Shown one piece after another: positions 22,541 to 34,986 of a stretch of 64,000 nucleotides of DNA. A program made the translations under genes and the position numbers. The notes beneath the pieces are model-generated. The model was given only the letters and a program-made list of their open reading frames with translations. It was not told where the DNA came from and did not search any database. Position 1 is the stretch's first letter. Each line of letters opens with the position of its first letter. The stretch comes from Haliclona indistincta. Lineage: Eukaryota > Porifera > Demospongiae > Haplosclerida > Chalinidae. The stretch lies in NCBI GenBank assembly GCA_964017065.1, contig OZ024785.1:9937086-10001085 (forward strand), read 5' to 3'.

Positions 22541-23360
22541 CTAGGCAGGAGATGGAGACTTGGAATCACTTCTTTCTCTAGGTGAGCGGCTTGGCTCTCG
22601 TGAACCTGACTCTTCCTGGCCGTTGTCTCTAGACGGACTACAAGAATCCTCTCTCGCCGGCGCAGGAGATGGTGAACCAGACTTCCTGCGTGTGTCAGGA
22701 GAAGCAGAACGAGACTTTGAGCCAGAAGCAGAACGAGACTTTGAGCCAGAACGAGAGGGGGATCGAGATCGGGATGGTGATCTGGAGTACCTACGCCTGC
22801 TGCTGCTGTAACCAGGTGATCTGGAACGTGAGCGAGAATAGCTCCTGCGATCTCTACGAGGACTCCTTCTTCGTGGAGAGCGGCTGCGACTTCGACTGTG
22901 ACGCGATCTGTAACTGAGAGAAAAATTTTAATATCATGAGGAACCAGGTTTGTTACCTTCTTCTTGGTGGACCATATCCTCCTCCATAACCTCCACCGTA
23001 ACCACGGTCTCGGTGTCCACGGTCATATCCACGATCCCGCCCTCCACCATATCTCACGTGAGGAGGGTCAGCAGGACGACCATACCTAGCGAGTTGAACA
23101 CGAATATCTCTCCCGTCGATTACATACCCGTCCAGACGTTCCATGGCATCTTCGGCATCCCTTTTATCGTAGAAACGAATAAAAGCGAACCCCCGCGACT
23201 CCTTGGTGTAATGGTCACGAGGAATGTAGATGTCACCTACATCGCCATACTTTTCAAAAATTGGTTTCAAATCGTCTCCCGTTGTACGATACGAGAGATT
23301 GTCCACCTTCAGGCTGACCATGCCCTGGATCTCAGGGGGGCGGCGTGATCCGTAACTCAT
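22541..23360 (-). CDS. SRSF2: SR splicing factor SRSF2 (SC35)
   Basis: SRSF2 binds exonic enhancers and promotes splice-site recognition in the nucleus. Exon 1 (23360-22957) encodes an RRM with RNP2 LKVDNLSY and RNP1 SRGFAFIRF, then [16 protein letters not shown] and a Gly/Tyr/Arg-rich linker. After a short intron, exon 2 (about 22913-22541) encodes an Arg/Ser domain ([16 protein letters not shown], a duplicated GSKSRSAS unit and others), ending SKSPSPA. The RRM start [14 protein letters not shown] closely follows the SRSF2 layout, where the RRM begins about residue 14. The protein has about 255 residues, close to the vertebrate 221. It is divergent from FKBP11. Confidence 0.93.
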
Positions 23361-23517
23361 GGTGGTTCAGCTAGAGGCTAGCTGGAAGGAAAGGCGCTCA
23401 ATTCGACCGGTCTCGTTTTGTTTTCACCGCTTGTCTGCTTCCTAATAAAAATGCGCATGCGTGCGAAATTGCACTCAAAATTCGCATGCGCGCGCTCGAT
23501 CGTGTTAGGAAGAAAGC
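23361..23517. promoter_or_regulatory. Bidirectional promoter, SRSF2/FKBP11
   Basis: 157 bases lie between the divergent start codons. An overlapping inverted motif around GCGCATGCG (23452-23493) occurs twice, a palindrome that resembles an NRF1-type site. No TATA box is visible. Confidence 0.65.
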
Positions 23518-24393
23518 ATGGCTCGCTACATTTTACTTGCTATGGTGTCAGTGTTGCTACTCTATGGATGTATAGCGAAAAAGAAGCCATCAGTACAAAT
23601 AGAAATAGAGGTGAGGATATCAAACACTAGTCTGATGACTTTATGTGGCCGGCCGTTAGATTACTATTTTCTCATTGTGCGCATGCGTAGTCTAAACCTA
23701 ATGAATGTGGAGAAGGTGCAGTCAAAGGGAGCACTGTTCTAGTGCACTATACGGTATTTCACCAATTTTGATGTATAAGATCACTTTACGTAACTCATTT
23801 TCATTCAGGGAGCACTGGAAAATGGGCAGGTGTTTGATACATCTCGTAGAGAAGGTGGTTCTCCTTTTACGGTCACCTTAGGTGCTGGCAAAGTTATTAA
23901 AGGTGGTTCAAGTAGACTTGAACCATTTTTGAAATAATGTGCCTTATTTCTACAGGCTGGGAGGAGGGTCTATTGGGCATGTGTCCAGGGTATGTAGTTT
24001 ACTGTTTATATTATTATTATTGGGATATATATATATACAGTGAGGTACGCAAGCTAATCATTCCACCTCATCTTGGATATGGTGATCAAGGAGTACCAAA
24101 TGTCATACCACGTAAGAATTGTTTTGCACGAATTGTCATTTTTTGTTTTTATTTTCTTCTCAGCCAAATCCACTCTTGTGTTCTCTGTGGAACTTATTGA
24201 GATAATGCAAAAGCCGCTCATTCCACTCCCTAAGGGCACTGGATTCTACACGACTCTTGGAATCGTGGTTATCGTTCTCCTAGTTGGGTACGAGCTGTAT
24301 AAACGTGCCAACCAGCAGAGCAAGGAAGCGAAAAAACAGAAAAAGCATCACAGTAGCAAATCTGGAAAGAAACACAGAAGCAAGCAACAGTAG
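23518..24393 (+). CDS. FKBP11: ER membrane prolyl isomerase FKBP11
   Basis: FKBP11 is a peptidyl-prolyl isomerase of the secretory pathway. Six exons: 23518-23610, 23691-23753, 23809-23902, 23956-23989, 24041-24111, 24164-24393. The order is a signal peptide ([20 protein letters not shown]), an FKBP domain ([40 protein letters not shown], then [12 protein letters not shown]), a linker, a C-terminal membrane helix ([15 protein letters not shown]) and a lysine-rich tail ([19 protein letters not shown]). The single C-terminal membrane helix separates FKBP11 from FKBP2 and other ER FKBPs. Length about 195 residues, like the human 201. Introns are all short, down to about 50 bases. Confidence 0.92.
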
Positions 24394-24491
24394 ACGAAAT
24401 ATACAATTTTATTTTTTAAATTTCACTGTATAAAGTATTAGACGATAAAAAATACAGGTCACAATAAATAAAATTGTTTGTGAATAAGATG

Positions 24492-27400
24492 TCACATCAA
24501 AGGATGGGTAGAGAGTTGCCATTGCTCCATCTCGTCATGTGAGAACATGGCTGGTGACAGTACTGGTGAAATAGCATGAGTGCTGAGTAACGAATAGTAG
24601 GCAGCTTGTAGACCAGCTCTGATGGCGGTGTCCATGGAGTGTCCCTGTACTAGCCCGGACATAATAGTACCAGCAAGACTGAAGAGAAACAAACAATAAT
24701 AACAAGCACTTGGTGAGTAGTGCATCTTAATCTCCAAAGTGCATTTATCAACAGCACATACATAGTGTTGTATTTGCTGTCTAACTATGTAATCACCTTA
24801 CCTATCGCCAGCTCCAGTAACACTGATCACATTAACTGGTAGCATAGCCTCTGGAGCAGGAGGATATAGGACGCCTGTTCTATCATTCTGGCTGATGTAC
24901 GCCATTCCATCTTTACCCAGACTGACCAATAGGTGGGGCACTAGTGGAAGTAGTGATTTCGAAAGATGAACTACCTCTTTTAATTTTTCATCTCTTGCTA
25001 TGTCTGCCGAAAAAATTTTTATCAAACCAAGAATAATGAATTTACCACCAATGTGTGTAGTTGAAACAGCCTTTCCGGTTGCTTGATGGTAAATGGCTCT
25101 AAGTTCTGACAGATTTGGTGATAGGTAGGTTGGAAAGCAGTTTGAACCAGACAGAAAGGGTCTAGTTGCTTTAGACAAGCAAGTCGGTTCATACCAAGCT
25201 GTGCAAGTGACACGTAGTCAGAGTGACACATAGAAAGCCCATACCACTCACTGGGCACTCCAGCATCAGAACATACCCTCAACACGTGATGTATCACAGC
25301 AACAGAGCTGTTTCCATCCAGACAAACCAGTGGAGCTTTTCTTAGAACATGCTCAAAGCGTGAAACCTACACCACATGTAACAAGTAGATCACAAAATAA
25401 GTCAGCTCACCCATTCCACAGTGATATGATCATTTGCCGCCGTATCACCTATAAGACAATGAGTGTCACCGTCACCATTTAGTACCACACAGAACGAGGC
25501 TGTAGATACACCATCCAATACTTGAACTCCTGAGGTGTCCTGAGAATGCTCAAACGTACACATCAAAAGTCATTAAAGTACCACGCTGAGTTTCTTCAAA
25601 TGGTCGGTGAGAATCAATCCACTGCTATCGGTCCCAACAGCAGAAACAAAGAATGGACTGCTTCCCATTCTAGCCATCACTTCTACAAGCAAATAATGGA
25701 CGACAATTACACACATGCTGGAGACTATCCTACCAGCAATATTCCTTCCTACTCCTCCGTGTGATTGAGTGAGAGTGCCTACACATGTGTCCTCTGACTA
25801 TAGTACGAAAGCATTATCTAAATCAACAGTGTACTAGCATACATTGATGTGAGATGATTTTGCTTTAGCTGTGACGTCAAAAGCACAAGAACCGATCACA
25901 ACCTGCATACACACCACTGACACAACTGCATGTGTTCAAGTGTGCAACCATCAGAGGCATACCGGCTTATTTTCAGACTGAACTGCAGAGGCATGTTGTC
26001 TTTTTGACACTCCTTGTCTATCTGATGCAGAACTCAGTTGACTCAATTCAGCAGCTATCAAGCTGCCTATTTTAGCATTGTGCTTTATAAGAGCAATGTC
26101 TGTTAGTCAGTCAAGTCAATGCAAACACAGCCACAACATACAGTAGAATACAGTACCAAGGATACTAGCCAAGAGAGATTTTCCGCCTGTCAACTCATTG
26201 ACTCTTTTCAGTATAAAAGGAGTCACATGTCTTCCAGCAATCCCATGCTTGCTGTAGGATAGATAAATGTGATTTATGGTTTTAAAACTAGTGGTACCTA
26301 GCCTCAGACAGTGCCAGCTGAACAGAATTCTCCACCTCTTCTCCATGAGGTGCTGCCTCGTCTGGTATCGGTACAGCAATGAGTATTCCACTGCCCAACT
26401 CAAGTGAGAGGTTCGCCTCTGTAGACAAATATTACCGTAACACAAACCAACTTTCACAGACAGTGCATTCACTTATAAGACGAGCACAACCGCAAGGCGA
26501 CTCCAAACAGTATTCAACCTGATAAAACACAAAGACGATAAAGCATGTTGTTATACTTTAGCTAACATTCACTCCACTGTGCGGTGTATAGAAAGAAGGA
26601 AACTCGTGCGACGAACCATAGCTTATAACTGTCACGCCGTGCGTTTCCTAAAGGATGAGGTCTTAATTTTACTTATAATTATTACTTCATCTCCCTTCCT
26701 ACCAGTACTTCAAGAGTGCGTGGAATGTCCAGTATACTCTTCACACCAGCAGATACAACAGCAACTGGAGTACGACCCAGCTCAACAAGATCAGCACTGA
26801 TGTCCATACCTGCATTAAACAACCTCTCACTTTATTACAACTACAAACAGGCTGAAAAAATCCTCTTTACAAAATCAATATTTCCAATTCTACTGCTATT
26901 TTGATGGTCCTTACTGGATTCCCCTCCTCTGTGGACTCCTCCCACTCCTCCAGTTGCAAACACTCTGATACCAGCTCTATGAGCGCACAGCATCGTAGCT
27001 GCTACTGTAGTGCCTCCACTCAGCCTCTGAAAGAAGAATCAGAAGCTCCACATACACGGTATCATTCACTCATGCCTGACTCATAGCCATCGCCAAGTCT
27101 CTCCGTGACAGCTTGGAAACTGGTGTCGCAGGACTAGCTAGTGCCTCTAACTTCTCTCGATTAAGACCTGCAGAAATGATTGAGTTTAATACTCTTATCT
27201 ACAATGGTAATGTAACACTATGATGCTGTAATGATGCTATGCAATGTTGTTTTTGATGCTACTGTCATGTGATGTAACATACCAATGCAAATCCTTCCAT
27301 CTACTACTCCAATAGTTGCTGGTGTGACACCGTTAGAACGAACCACTTCCTCTACTGACAGAGCTGTTCTATAGAATGCTATGCATGATAATGATGAATA

Positions 27401-27715
27401 GATGCAGAATATTGCACCTGAGGTTATCTGGGTAAGGCATTCCATGAGTAACAATGGTTGTCTCCAGAGCAACGACTGGTCTATTGTGTGCTAATGCCTC
27501 GGCCACCTCTGGGTCCACTTCCATGGGAAGATCTGTGTATTAGTGAGAAACGATGAAGAACCGGCTACAAAAGTTGCCGCACCGACTGATTTATTTCCAA
27601 ACAGACAGCTTTGCTGCCGATGTCTAGGAAAGCATGTTTTCTTTACATTATGAAGATAGCTAGCGAGTTGACGTCTGGTAAACAGTCCTAGATGCGAACA
27701 CATGGCGCGCGGCAT
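24492..27715 (-). CDS. Pseudouridine glycosidase/PfkB kinase fusion
   Basis: Bifunctional pseudouridine catabolism enzyme. The kinase half phosphorylates pseudouridine, and the glycosidase half splits the 5'-phosphate into uracil and ribose 5-phosphate. Exon 1 starts near 27715 or 27703 and gives a basic, possibly mitochondrial leader. It likely joins across a short intron of about 50 bases to [38 protein letters not shown], then [28 protein letters not shown] and [20 protein letters not shown], all glycosidase motifs. Downstream exons lead into the PfkB half, with a GNSxxVIHHVL-type segment near 25300 and ending [10 protein letters not shown], the catalytic GAGD, then AGTIMSGL and [18 protein letters not shown]. 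Animals keep this fusion only patchily; mammals lack it. Not all middle exon edges were fixed. Confidence 0.85.
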
Positions 27716-27791
27716 GTGTGGGGTGGGGCACAGGTATTAAGCTTTAGATAAATCGGATAACACCGTAAATTAACATAACCGGACAGTCGCC
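27716..27791. promoter_or_regulatory. Bidirectional promoter, pseudouridine enzyme/PRPF6
   Basis: Only 76 bases separate the divergent start codons, the tightest pair in the window. Confidence 0.7.
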
Positions 27792-30180
27792 ATGAGCAGT
27801 GCTCTTGTGAGTAGAAAGAGAAAAACTTTCATCAACCAGCCTGCTCCACCTGGCTATGTCCCGGGGCTGGGAAGAGGGTAAGTACATATGATCAGTGATT
27901 AAATTTATATGCACTTGTGGTTGCCTTCAGAGCTACAGGCTTCACAACTCGTTCTGACATTGGACCAGCCAGGGAGTCAACTGATGTCCCGTGAGTTTAT
28001 GCACATGCATTTCAAATTACAAACGTGTTTTTTTATTATCGTATGCAGTGATGAGCGTCACGCACGTCTTGCCAAGAAGGCTCGTCCCCATGAGCATGAA
28101 GACGAAGAGGAGGAAGAGGATCTGAATGAATCTAACTATGATGAGGTACACTAACACACTTATGTGCTCTGCTGGCGGTGTCATCAAGAAATTGCTGCAC
28201 TAATCAAAAATATTTTAGAATTTCTCCAAAAAGTGGCTTTAACCACAATAGACGCTTTTTTGAAAGGTTGAATTTGTTGCATGTTTTACTGCTACAAGTG
28301 AAGCAAAAGTGGATTATCTGATACTTCTCCGGTTCAAACTAACCTTAAGTGTGACAGATTAAACTTTTTCTAACATGCAATAACTCTGTTTCCCAAACAT
28401 TTACAGCGAATTTCACTTACGTTGAAAATACCGCGTGCCTCGTATCTCATATTTTCCGCTATACACGGAACCACGGGATACGCAACACACATGTTTCAAC
28501 GGGAAACTCGCTGTGCTGTAAACTGTTATTTTGTCGTGTCTCTAGTTCACTGGTTATGGTGGTAGCTTGTTCTCATCTGGGCCGTACGATGCTGATGACA
28601 GAGAAGCAGATGCCGTGTATGACACCATTGACATTAGAATGGATGGTCGACGAAAACAAAGAAGAGAGCAAAAATTTAGAGAAGAAATTGAGAAATTCCG
28701 TCAAGAGAGACCCAAAATCCAACAACAATTCTCCGATATCAAGGTAAGCCAGGATTTGTTAGCCATTACAATGCTCAAATCTTAAAATTCTACCAAATTT
28801 GCATATAGTACGAGTGAGTTTGTGCTTGATTTGTCTGCAGCGTCAACTTGATAAAGTGTCAGACGAAGAATGGTTGAACATACCTGAAGTTGGTGATTCA
28901 CGGAACAAAAGACACAGAAATGCTCACATCCGACCAGATCGGTATGAGTATGATACATTTCATTTGAGAATTTTCCTTCTATCGTCTACAGCTATACTCC
29001 ATTGCCTGATGCTCTCCTTCAGAGGTCTGTCAATATGCAGCAGAGTCACACGTCGATTGATACCCGTCAGTTGGCTGGCGGGTTCACGACACCTTATCCC
29101 GGCGCCATGTCAGTCACCCCCGGCTTCATGACCCCTGGGATTTCCACCTCCACACGTATTGATCTTAACCAGATTGGAGAGGCTCGTAACTCCATGCTTG
29201 GTATCAAACTGGACCAGGTTGGTACCAAATGTCAATATTTGTCTGACAGTTGACCTTGTAAATAGTTTTACTGACTTGTTTCTGAGCCTTCCATCATGTA
29301 CGAGGTTGTAGTAGAACTAATGGCTTTGCTATAAGCAATGACCACATCAGTGCATGGAACTAGTGGCTATTTCATTATAGGTATCAGATTCAGTATCAGG
29401 ACAGACAGTGGTTGATCCCAAAGGTTATCTCACTGATCTGAACAGCATTACACCTCAGACATCAGGAGATATCAAGTGAGCAGTGCATTCCCTATAGCTC
29501 AAATCCACTGTATTTGTCTACTTTCTCAGTGATGTTAAGAAAGCTCGTCTGCTTCTCAAGTCAGTTATCAACACCAATCCTAAGCACGCCCCCGGATGGA
29601 TTGCTGCCGCTCGACTGGAGGAGGTGACCGGTCGTATGCAGGCTGCTCGTAACATCATCATGAGAGGGTGTGAGGTGTGCCCCAAGAACGAGGACGTCTG
29701 GATCGAAGCTGTTAGACTACAGGTATGTTTGCATCTAGCTAGCTACCATAATGTGCAAATAAGTCAAGTGAGATTTGTCAGTGATGGTATATCTATGCTG
29801 CTTCAGCCCGCAGAGAATGCTAAAGGAGTGGTTGCCCAAGCAGTTCATCACATCCCTCTCTCGGTCAAGATATGGGCAAAGGCTGTGGATCTAGAGGACG
29901 ATATTGTAGCCAAGAGGAAAGTGCTTAGGAAAGGTTTGTGTGCTTGAATGTCCAAGTGTTTCATTGTTGTGTGTAGCTCTTGAGAACATCCCAAGCTCAG
30001 TGAGATTGTGGAAGGCAGCCATTGACCTGGAGACCCCTGAAGATGCCCGTGTGCTGCTCAGCAGAGCAGTAGAATGCTGTCCTGCCAGTGTGGAGGTAAC
30101 TTGTACTCTTACCATCCCCTTCATCTTTTTTCTTTAATTAATACGCTCTTTCTCTCTTCTCCTTCCCTCCCTCCCTCCCT

Positions 30181-30212
<32 letters not shown>

Positions 30213-32476
30213 TTATCAGCTATGGCTGGCTCTTGCTAAACTGGAAAGCTATGACAATGCTCGTAAAGTGCTAAACAAAGCACGTGAGAACATACCAACC
30301 GATAGACAGATCTGGATCACTGCATCAAAACTAGAAGAAGCTCATGAGAATTTTGACATGGTACCAAAAATTATTGAAAGAGGTCTGTAAATTTTGTAGT
30401 ATGTTACGAAAATAATTATATTGTTCTATGTAGCAATCAGCTCACTGCAGACTAATGGAGTTGAGATAAATCGAGAGCAGTGGATACAAGATGGTGAAGA
30501 GTGCAACAAGGCCGGCGCTATACACACCTGCCAAGCTATCATGTGAGTGGTATATTACTAGCAGTGTTGCAGTCTTCGGTCGTTGCTCAGTCGCAGTGTG
30601 ATTGGTATAGGAGTGGAAGATGAGGACAGACTGGACCAGTGGATTGAAGATGCTGAGAGTGTATCCAACAAACTACACCACTCACACACACACACACACA
30701 CACACGCACACACACACGCACACACACACGCACACACACACACACACACACACGCACACACACACACGCACACACACACACACACACGCACACACACAAC
30801 ATGAGTATATTGTGTTCCTTGATTCTCTTCTTAGTGTACAGCTCATGAAGCGTATGAGTGTGCCCGTGCCATATATGCTCAATGTCTGACTGTGTTCCCT
30901 AAGCAACACCATGTTTGGTTGACTGCTGCCTACTTTGAGAAAAACCATGGGACTCATGAGCAGCTGGAATTTCTACTTCAGAAGGCAGTTCAGCATTGTG
31001 CCAAGGCTGAGGTGTTATGGCTTATGGCAGCTAAATCGAAATGGCTTGCTGTGAGTTGCCTGATCGACTTACAAATAATCTAAACTCTTTCACCTGTTTA
31101 GGGTGATGTTCCATCTGCCCGATCTATTCTAGCACTTGCATTTCAAGCTAATCCCAACAGTGAGGACATCTGGTTGGCTGCTGTTAAGCTGGAGAGCGAG
31201 AACAACGAGTTTGAGAGAGCTCGTCGTCTGCTGGAGAAGGCATGGGCCTCAGCTGGTACTGCTCGTGTTATGATGAAGACAATCAAACTGGAATGGGTTC
31301 TAAACAATATACCCAAGGTACCGAGAAGATAGCCCAACCAGCTTTTAAAAAGTCACTGTTTGTTCTCTAGGCTGTGTCACTGTTGGAGGAAGCTCTGGAA
31401 AAACATCCTGAGTTCTCAAAGTTGTGGATGATGAGAGGACAGATTGAGGAACAGCAAGAGAACATAGCAGTAGCTCGTGAGGTCTACAACAAGGCGGTGA
31501 GCTACTCTTAGTAGTGCCTGCTTAGTAACAGATTCTGCTGCCCATAGCTGAAAAAATGTCCTGGATCTATTCCACTTTGGGTGCTTTTGTCTCGCTTGGA
31601 GGAGAAAGCAGGTATACAATTTAAATTAACTACACACTCAGCACAATTTAAATCTTGGAATTTTGTATTGTCATTTTAGCTCAACCAACTAAGGCACGTG
31701 CCATTCTTGAGAAAGCCAGACTAAAGAAGCCTCGTTCTCCTCGACTATGGTAATTTTCTTACTGTTAAGGGTTATACAGTTTTGTTCTGTGAGTAGGCTG
31801 GAAGCTATTCGTCTTGAACTAAGAGGAGATAGGAAAAGCATCGCTCAAGGGTTAATGGCTAAGGCGCTACAAGAGTGTCCCAATGCTGGAATATTGTGGG
31901 CTGAGTCAATCTTCCTGGATTCGCGACCACAGCGAAAAACTAAGAGTGTAGATGCACTGAAGAAGTGTGAGCATGATCCTCATGTGTTGCTGGCTGTTGC
32001 CAAGTAAGTCGAACAACCTTGTGGTTTTGACGAGAGCTTTGATCATGCAATGCATAGAATGTTTTGGTCTGAGCGTAAGATCAGCAAGGCGCGAGAATGG
32101 TTTCAGAGAGCACTCAAGATTGACTCCGATCTAGGAGACACTTGGGCATACTTCTACAAGTTTGAACTGCAACATGGAACAGAGGTAACACACAGATTGT
32201 AATCTTAGGTTTAAAACTGAGTCACTTCTCAATCACGACGATCAGTAATAGTGATGTGTAACGCAATGCTTTTATATTATTCACTAATCCATAGACATTC
32301 ATTTGATTAACTCTCTCTCTCAGGCTCGGCAGAAAGACGTCATGAAGAAGTGCATTCTTGCTGAGCCTCGTCATGGAGAGATTTGGTGCTCAATCTCCAA
32401 GAACACAAAAAACTGGCAGAAACACACTGAAGACCTGCTACCAATGGTCACTAGCTCACTTCCCACTTTCTCATGA
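27792..32476 (+). CDS. PRPF6: Pre-mRNA processing factor 6 (PRPF6)
   Basis: PRPF6 (yeast Prp6) is a U5 snRNP protein that bridges U5 and U4/U6 in the tri-snRNP. The start [20 protein letters not shown], with YVPGLGRG and [13 protein letters not shown], is the conserved PRP1 N-terminal domain. Exons then encode [13 protein letters not shown] with an acidic run, [40 protein letters not shown] and [20 protein letters not shown]. Many exons of HAT repeats follow (for example [70 protein letters not shown]), ending at TGA 32474-32476. The order follows the human protein (941 residues) throughout. Two introns contain simple repeats. Confidence 0.95.
30160..30213. repeat. CCCT/CT microsatellite
   Basis: A run of CCCT changing to CT lies just before a PRPF6 splice acceptor, extending its polypyrimidine tract. 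Confidence 0.85.
30682..30798. repeat. CA microsatellite
   Basis: About 117 bases of CA with regular CG interruptions (CACACGCACACA) in a PRPF6 intron. The repetitive open frames on both strands here are artefacts. Alternating purine-pyrimidine sequence can form Z-DNA. Confidence 0.9.
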
Positions 32477-32748
32477 GACACATGCACATGTGATGCAACA
32501 TTGATTGATTGCTATTATTGTTTTTGTTTACAATCATGCTGTCCATGCTCAATAGAAGGGCTGTTAATGGTCGTACTTAATGTGTTGCTTATTTGTTTGT
32601 CCACATCTAAGGTCCATACACCCCTTATGAAGAGTGTTTACTTGTAGTGTAATTTGACTCAAGTTACCATAGATACTGTGGAGATGCTCATCATAATGTG
32701 ATTTTCTTTGAAGACAAAAAGATCTAGAATCACCTGACAAGAATCTGT

Positions 32749-33060
32749 GGCACCATTGTTGGATGCTTATGGAGGACCACAATAATAGACTGGAGTTACT
32801 CTGATGATGCGACCGTGACATTCTCCTTCATATTATAATCACACTATCAGAATCAGTCGGTCTTTCTTGATGTCTGGCTTGTCACCATGAAAATGTGCAA
32901 ATAGAATTTTGACCATGGCAAGTCAAGGGTTTATAGATCCATGAACAGAGTATATACAGTGGTCCAGATGTCAGTATCTGAGGATGACGATGAAGATGAC
33001 AGTCCTCCCCACCATAATTTTTCACGTAGCGGAGAACATCAATTTGAATTGGAATTTCTA
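32749..33060 (+). pseudogene. Decayed upstream copy of receptor family
   Basis: Two pieces match the receptor array downstream. At 32755-32829 the sequence corresponds to PLLDAYGGP and the following membrane segment, with stops and a deletion. At 32945-33060 it corresponds to the cytosolic tail (VVQMSVSEDDDEDDSPP, then GEHQFELEF), including the conserved GEHQF-x-LEF. The rest is lost. It shows the array once extended, or began, on this side, immediately after PRPF6. Confidence 0.65.
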
Positions 33061-34910
33061 GCTTGTAAATTCAGCCTGCAGAAACTATACAGATGCTTGC
33101 AGTGCTGCACGTGCAAGAGTTTCAAAAGGAAGCCAACATCAAAAGGAGGTTGACCAAATGTAATAGTGTGGTGGAACACTATAGTCAAGAATGTAGAGAA
33201 GACAATGAATGCTAGTGACAATCAGTTGCACAATGAATGCTAGTGAAAAAGTCCAGAACCGATACTTGTCATCCATAAGTACCCAGTCTTGCTACAGACT
33301 AATAGACAACAACTGGTAATAGCCTAGGATTGTTATTCTAGTTCACTTTTTGTAGCAAATTATTTCCATGGGTTCTGATCAATCAGGTGCAAACAAACAA
33401 TGTATCCCTCACGTAGCAACCTTGTAACAATACATTAAATAATTAAGTATTGAGACAATATTCTACTATCAGCTCTTAGAGTGTGCTTGAAGTAGTGACC
33501 ACATCATGTCTGCAAGTAGTACGTGTAGCAGTGCTGATTCATAGTAAGTCTTCTATGTATTATACATAGAGTTGAGTATAAAACCTCTATGTTATGATAT
33601 TCAGCAAGGAAGGAATAAACTTGTCTTTTGAGAACGATGAAATACTTAGCATGAGCATTTTGACACACTTAAAATTAATGATAGATTCAGTGGTTGTTTA
33701 CACAGGGTGCCGGCAAGGTGAGCATTATTATAACATCTAAATAATATTCAACATTAGAGAAAGTTTTAACACAAGAACATGCAGTCTCCTGTTTATATTG
33801 TGTCATACTCGCTTGATGCAACCAACATTACTCATTGATATTATCATTGCCGCTCAGCAATGATATGTAGGGATAACCGTGAATTAAGATGGCGGCTACT
33901 CATGTGTGAAAATGAATTATTGCACATAATTATCTATACTGCTATACATTATGCATTGTGTTGATCTTTGAACAATGAAAACATGAAATAGTAAGTGATT
34001 TCAACAGCTTTTTCTGTAGCCAGTAACTACAGAGGTTTTATTAATTCTTGCAATGAATATTCATGTGACTAATGAAATGATGTGTCAAGTCAGTTGTATT
34101 TATTCACACAATTGAACATATTCAAAGACTTTGGCATTTAGTGGGTCCACGCTTTGTGGTCTACGCTCTATGGTTTCACTTTATCCTTGCAAGAAATAAT
34201 GCTTGCAGTCCTGCATGTGTATGTGCTGTAACCACAAGTTCATGTAGATATCGATACTGCTGAAATACCTCAGGTTTGCTGTAACCACAAGTTCATGCAG
34301 ATACTGCTGAAATACCACAGCCTCTGACTCATATAATGATCTTAGAGCCTATGGTCATGGACCTAATCCAATTTTTGATCAATTTATGCAGCACTAGTAG
34401 TGTTGCTGCTGTTGTTATTACCAATTCTAAGCACAATTTGCATTGTCTGCAACTGGTTACCATAGTGGTAGGTATCAGCGTCTCTCAAAGAAACCATGCA
34501 TGCTTGAAGCTTAATGATAAATCCTTGTGTAGTAACATGAACCAAGAACAGAATTTCACTGGGATCAAAAATCTAATTTTCAAATCACAGCACAGTATTT
34601 AAACACAGTATTTAGAGAGGAACAATGAGTTCATGTAGAGAGGAACAATGAGTTACAACACTCACATGAAAAAATACAAGAGGTGACAGATTGACTGGCT
34701 ACAAGACTGATGAAATAACAAAAGATTACTACTACATTAGTCATTTGGGTTCTAAAGTACTGCTTGGAGAGGAAGCTCTATTAGAAAGCCACAGCCACTT
34801 AAATTTAAATGTGTCTTCAAAGTAAATTTGAATGTGTATATGTGATCTACTGCATAGTTGGTTATAATTCAATATTTCTAACGTTACGCATTGTAGTAGA
34901 AACTGATCTT
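33061..34910. other. 5' flank of receptor array with half of the spacer repeat
   Basis: From about 33356 to 33720 the sequence matches the right arm of the inverted repeats found between the receptor copies (for example CCATGGGTTCTGATCAATCA, AGTAAGTCTTCTA, CTATGTTATGATATTCAGCA). The left arm is missing here. Farther on (33720-34030) it matches the normal upstream region of the other copies. A short direct repeat (GTTTGCTGTAACCACAAGTTCATG, in part) lies at 34215-34310. No gene is recognised. Confidence 0.6.
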
Positions 34911-34918
34911 TATAAAAG
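34911..34918 (+). promoter_or_regulatory. TATA box, receptor copy 1
   Basis: TATAAAAG preceded by CTGATCTT, 69 bases before the chosen ATG. The same box and context precede all four copies. Confidence 0.65.
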
Positions 34919-34986
34919 AGCATGAGTGTTTTGTTATAAGACAAATCTACCAGTCAGTGCAAACCGTATACTCAGTATCAGCATTG

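Noticed and set aside
30558..30957. Long Cys-Val or His-Thr repeat proteins
   Set aside because: These are translations of the CA microsatellite in a PRPF6 intron.
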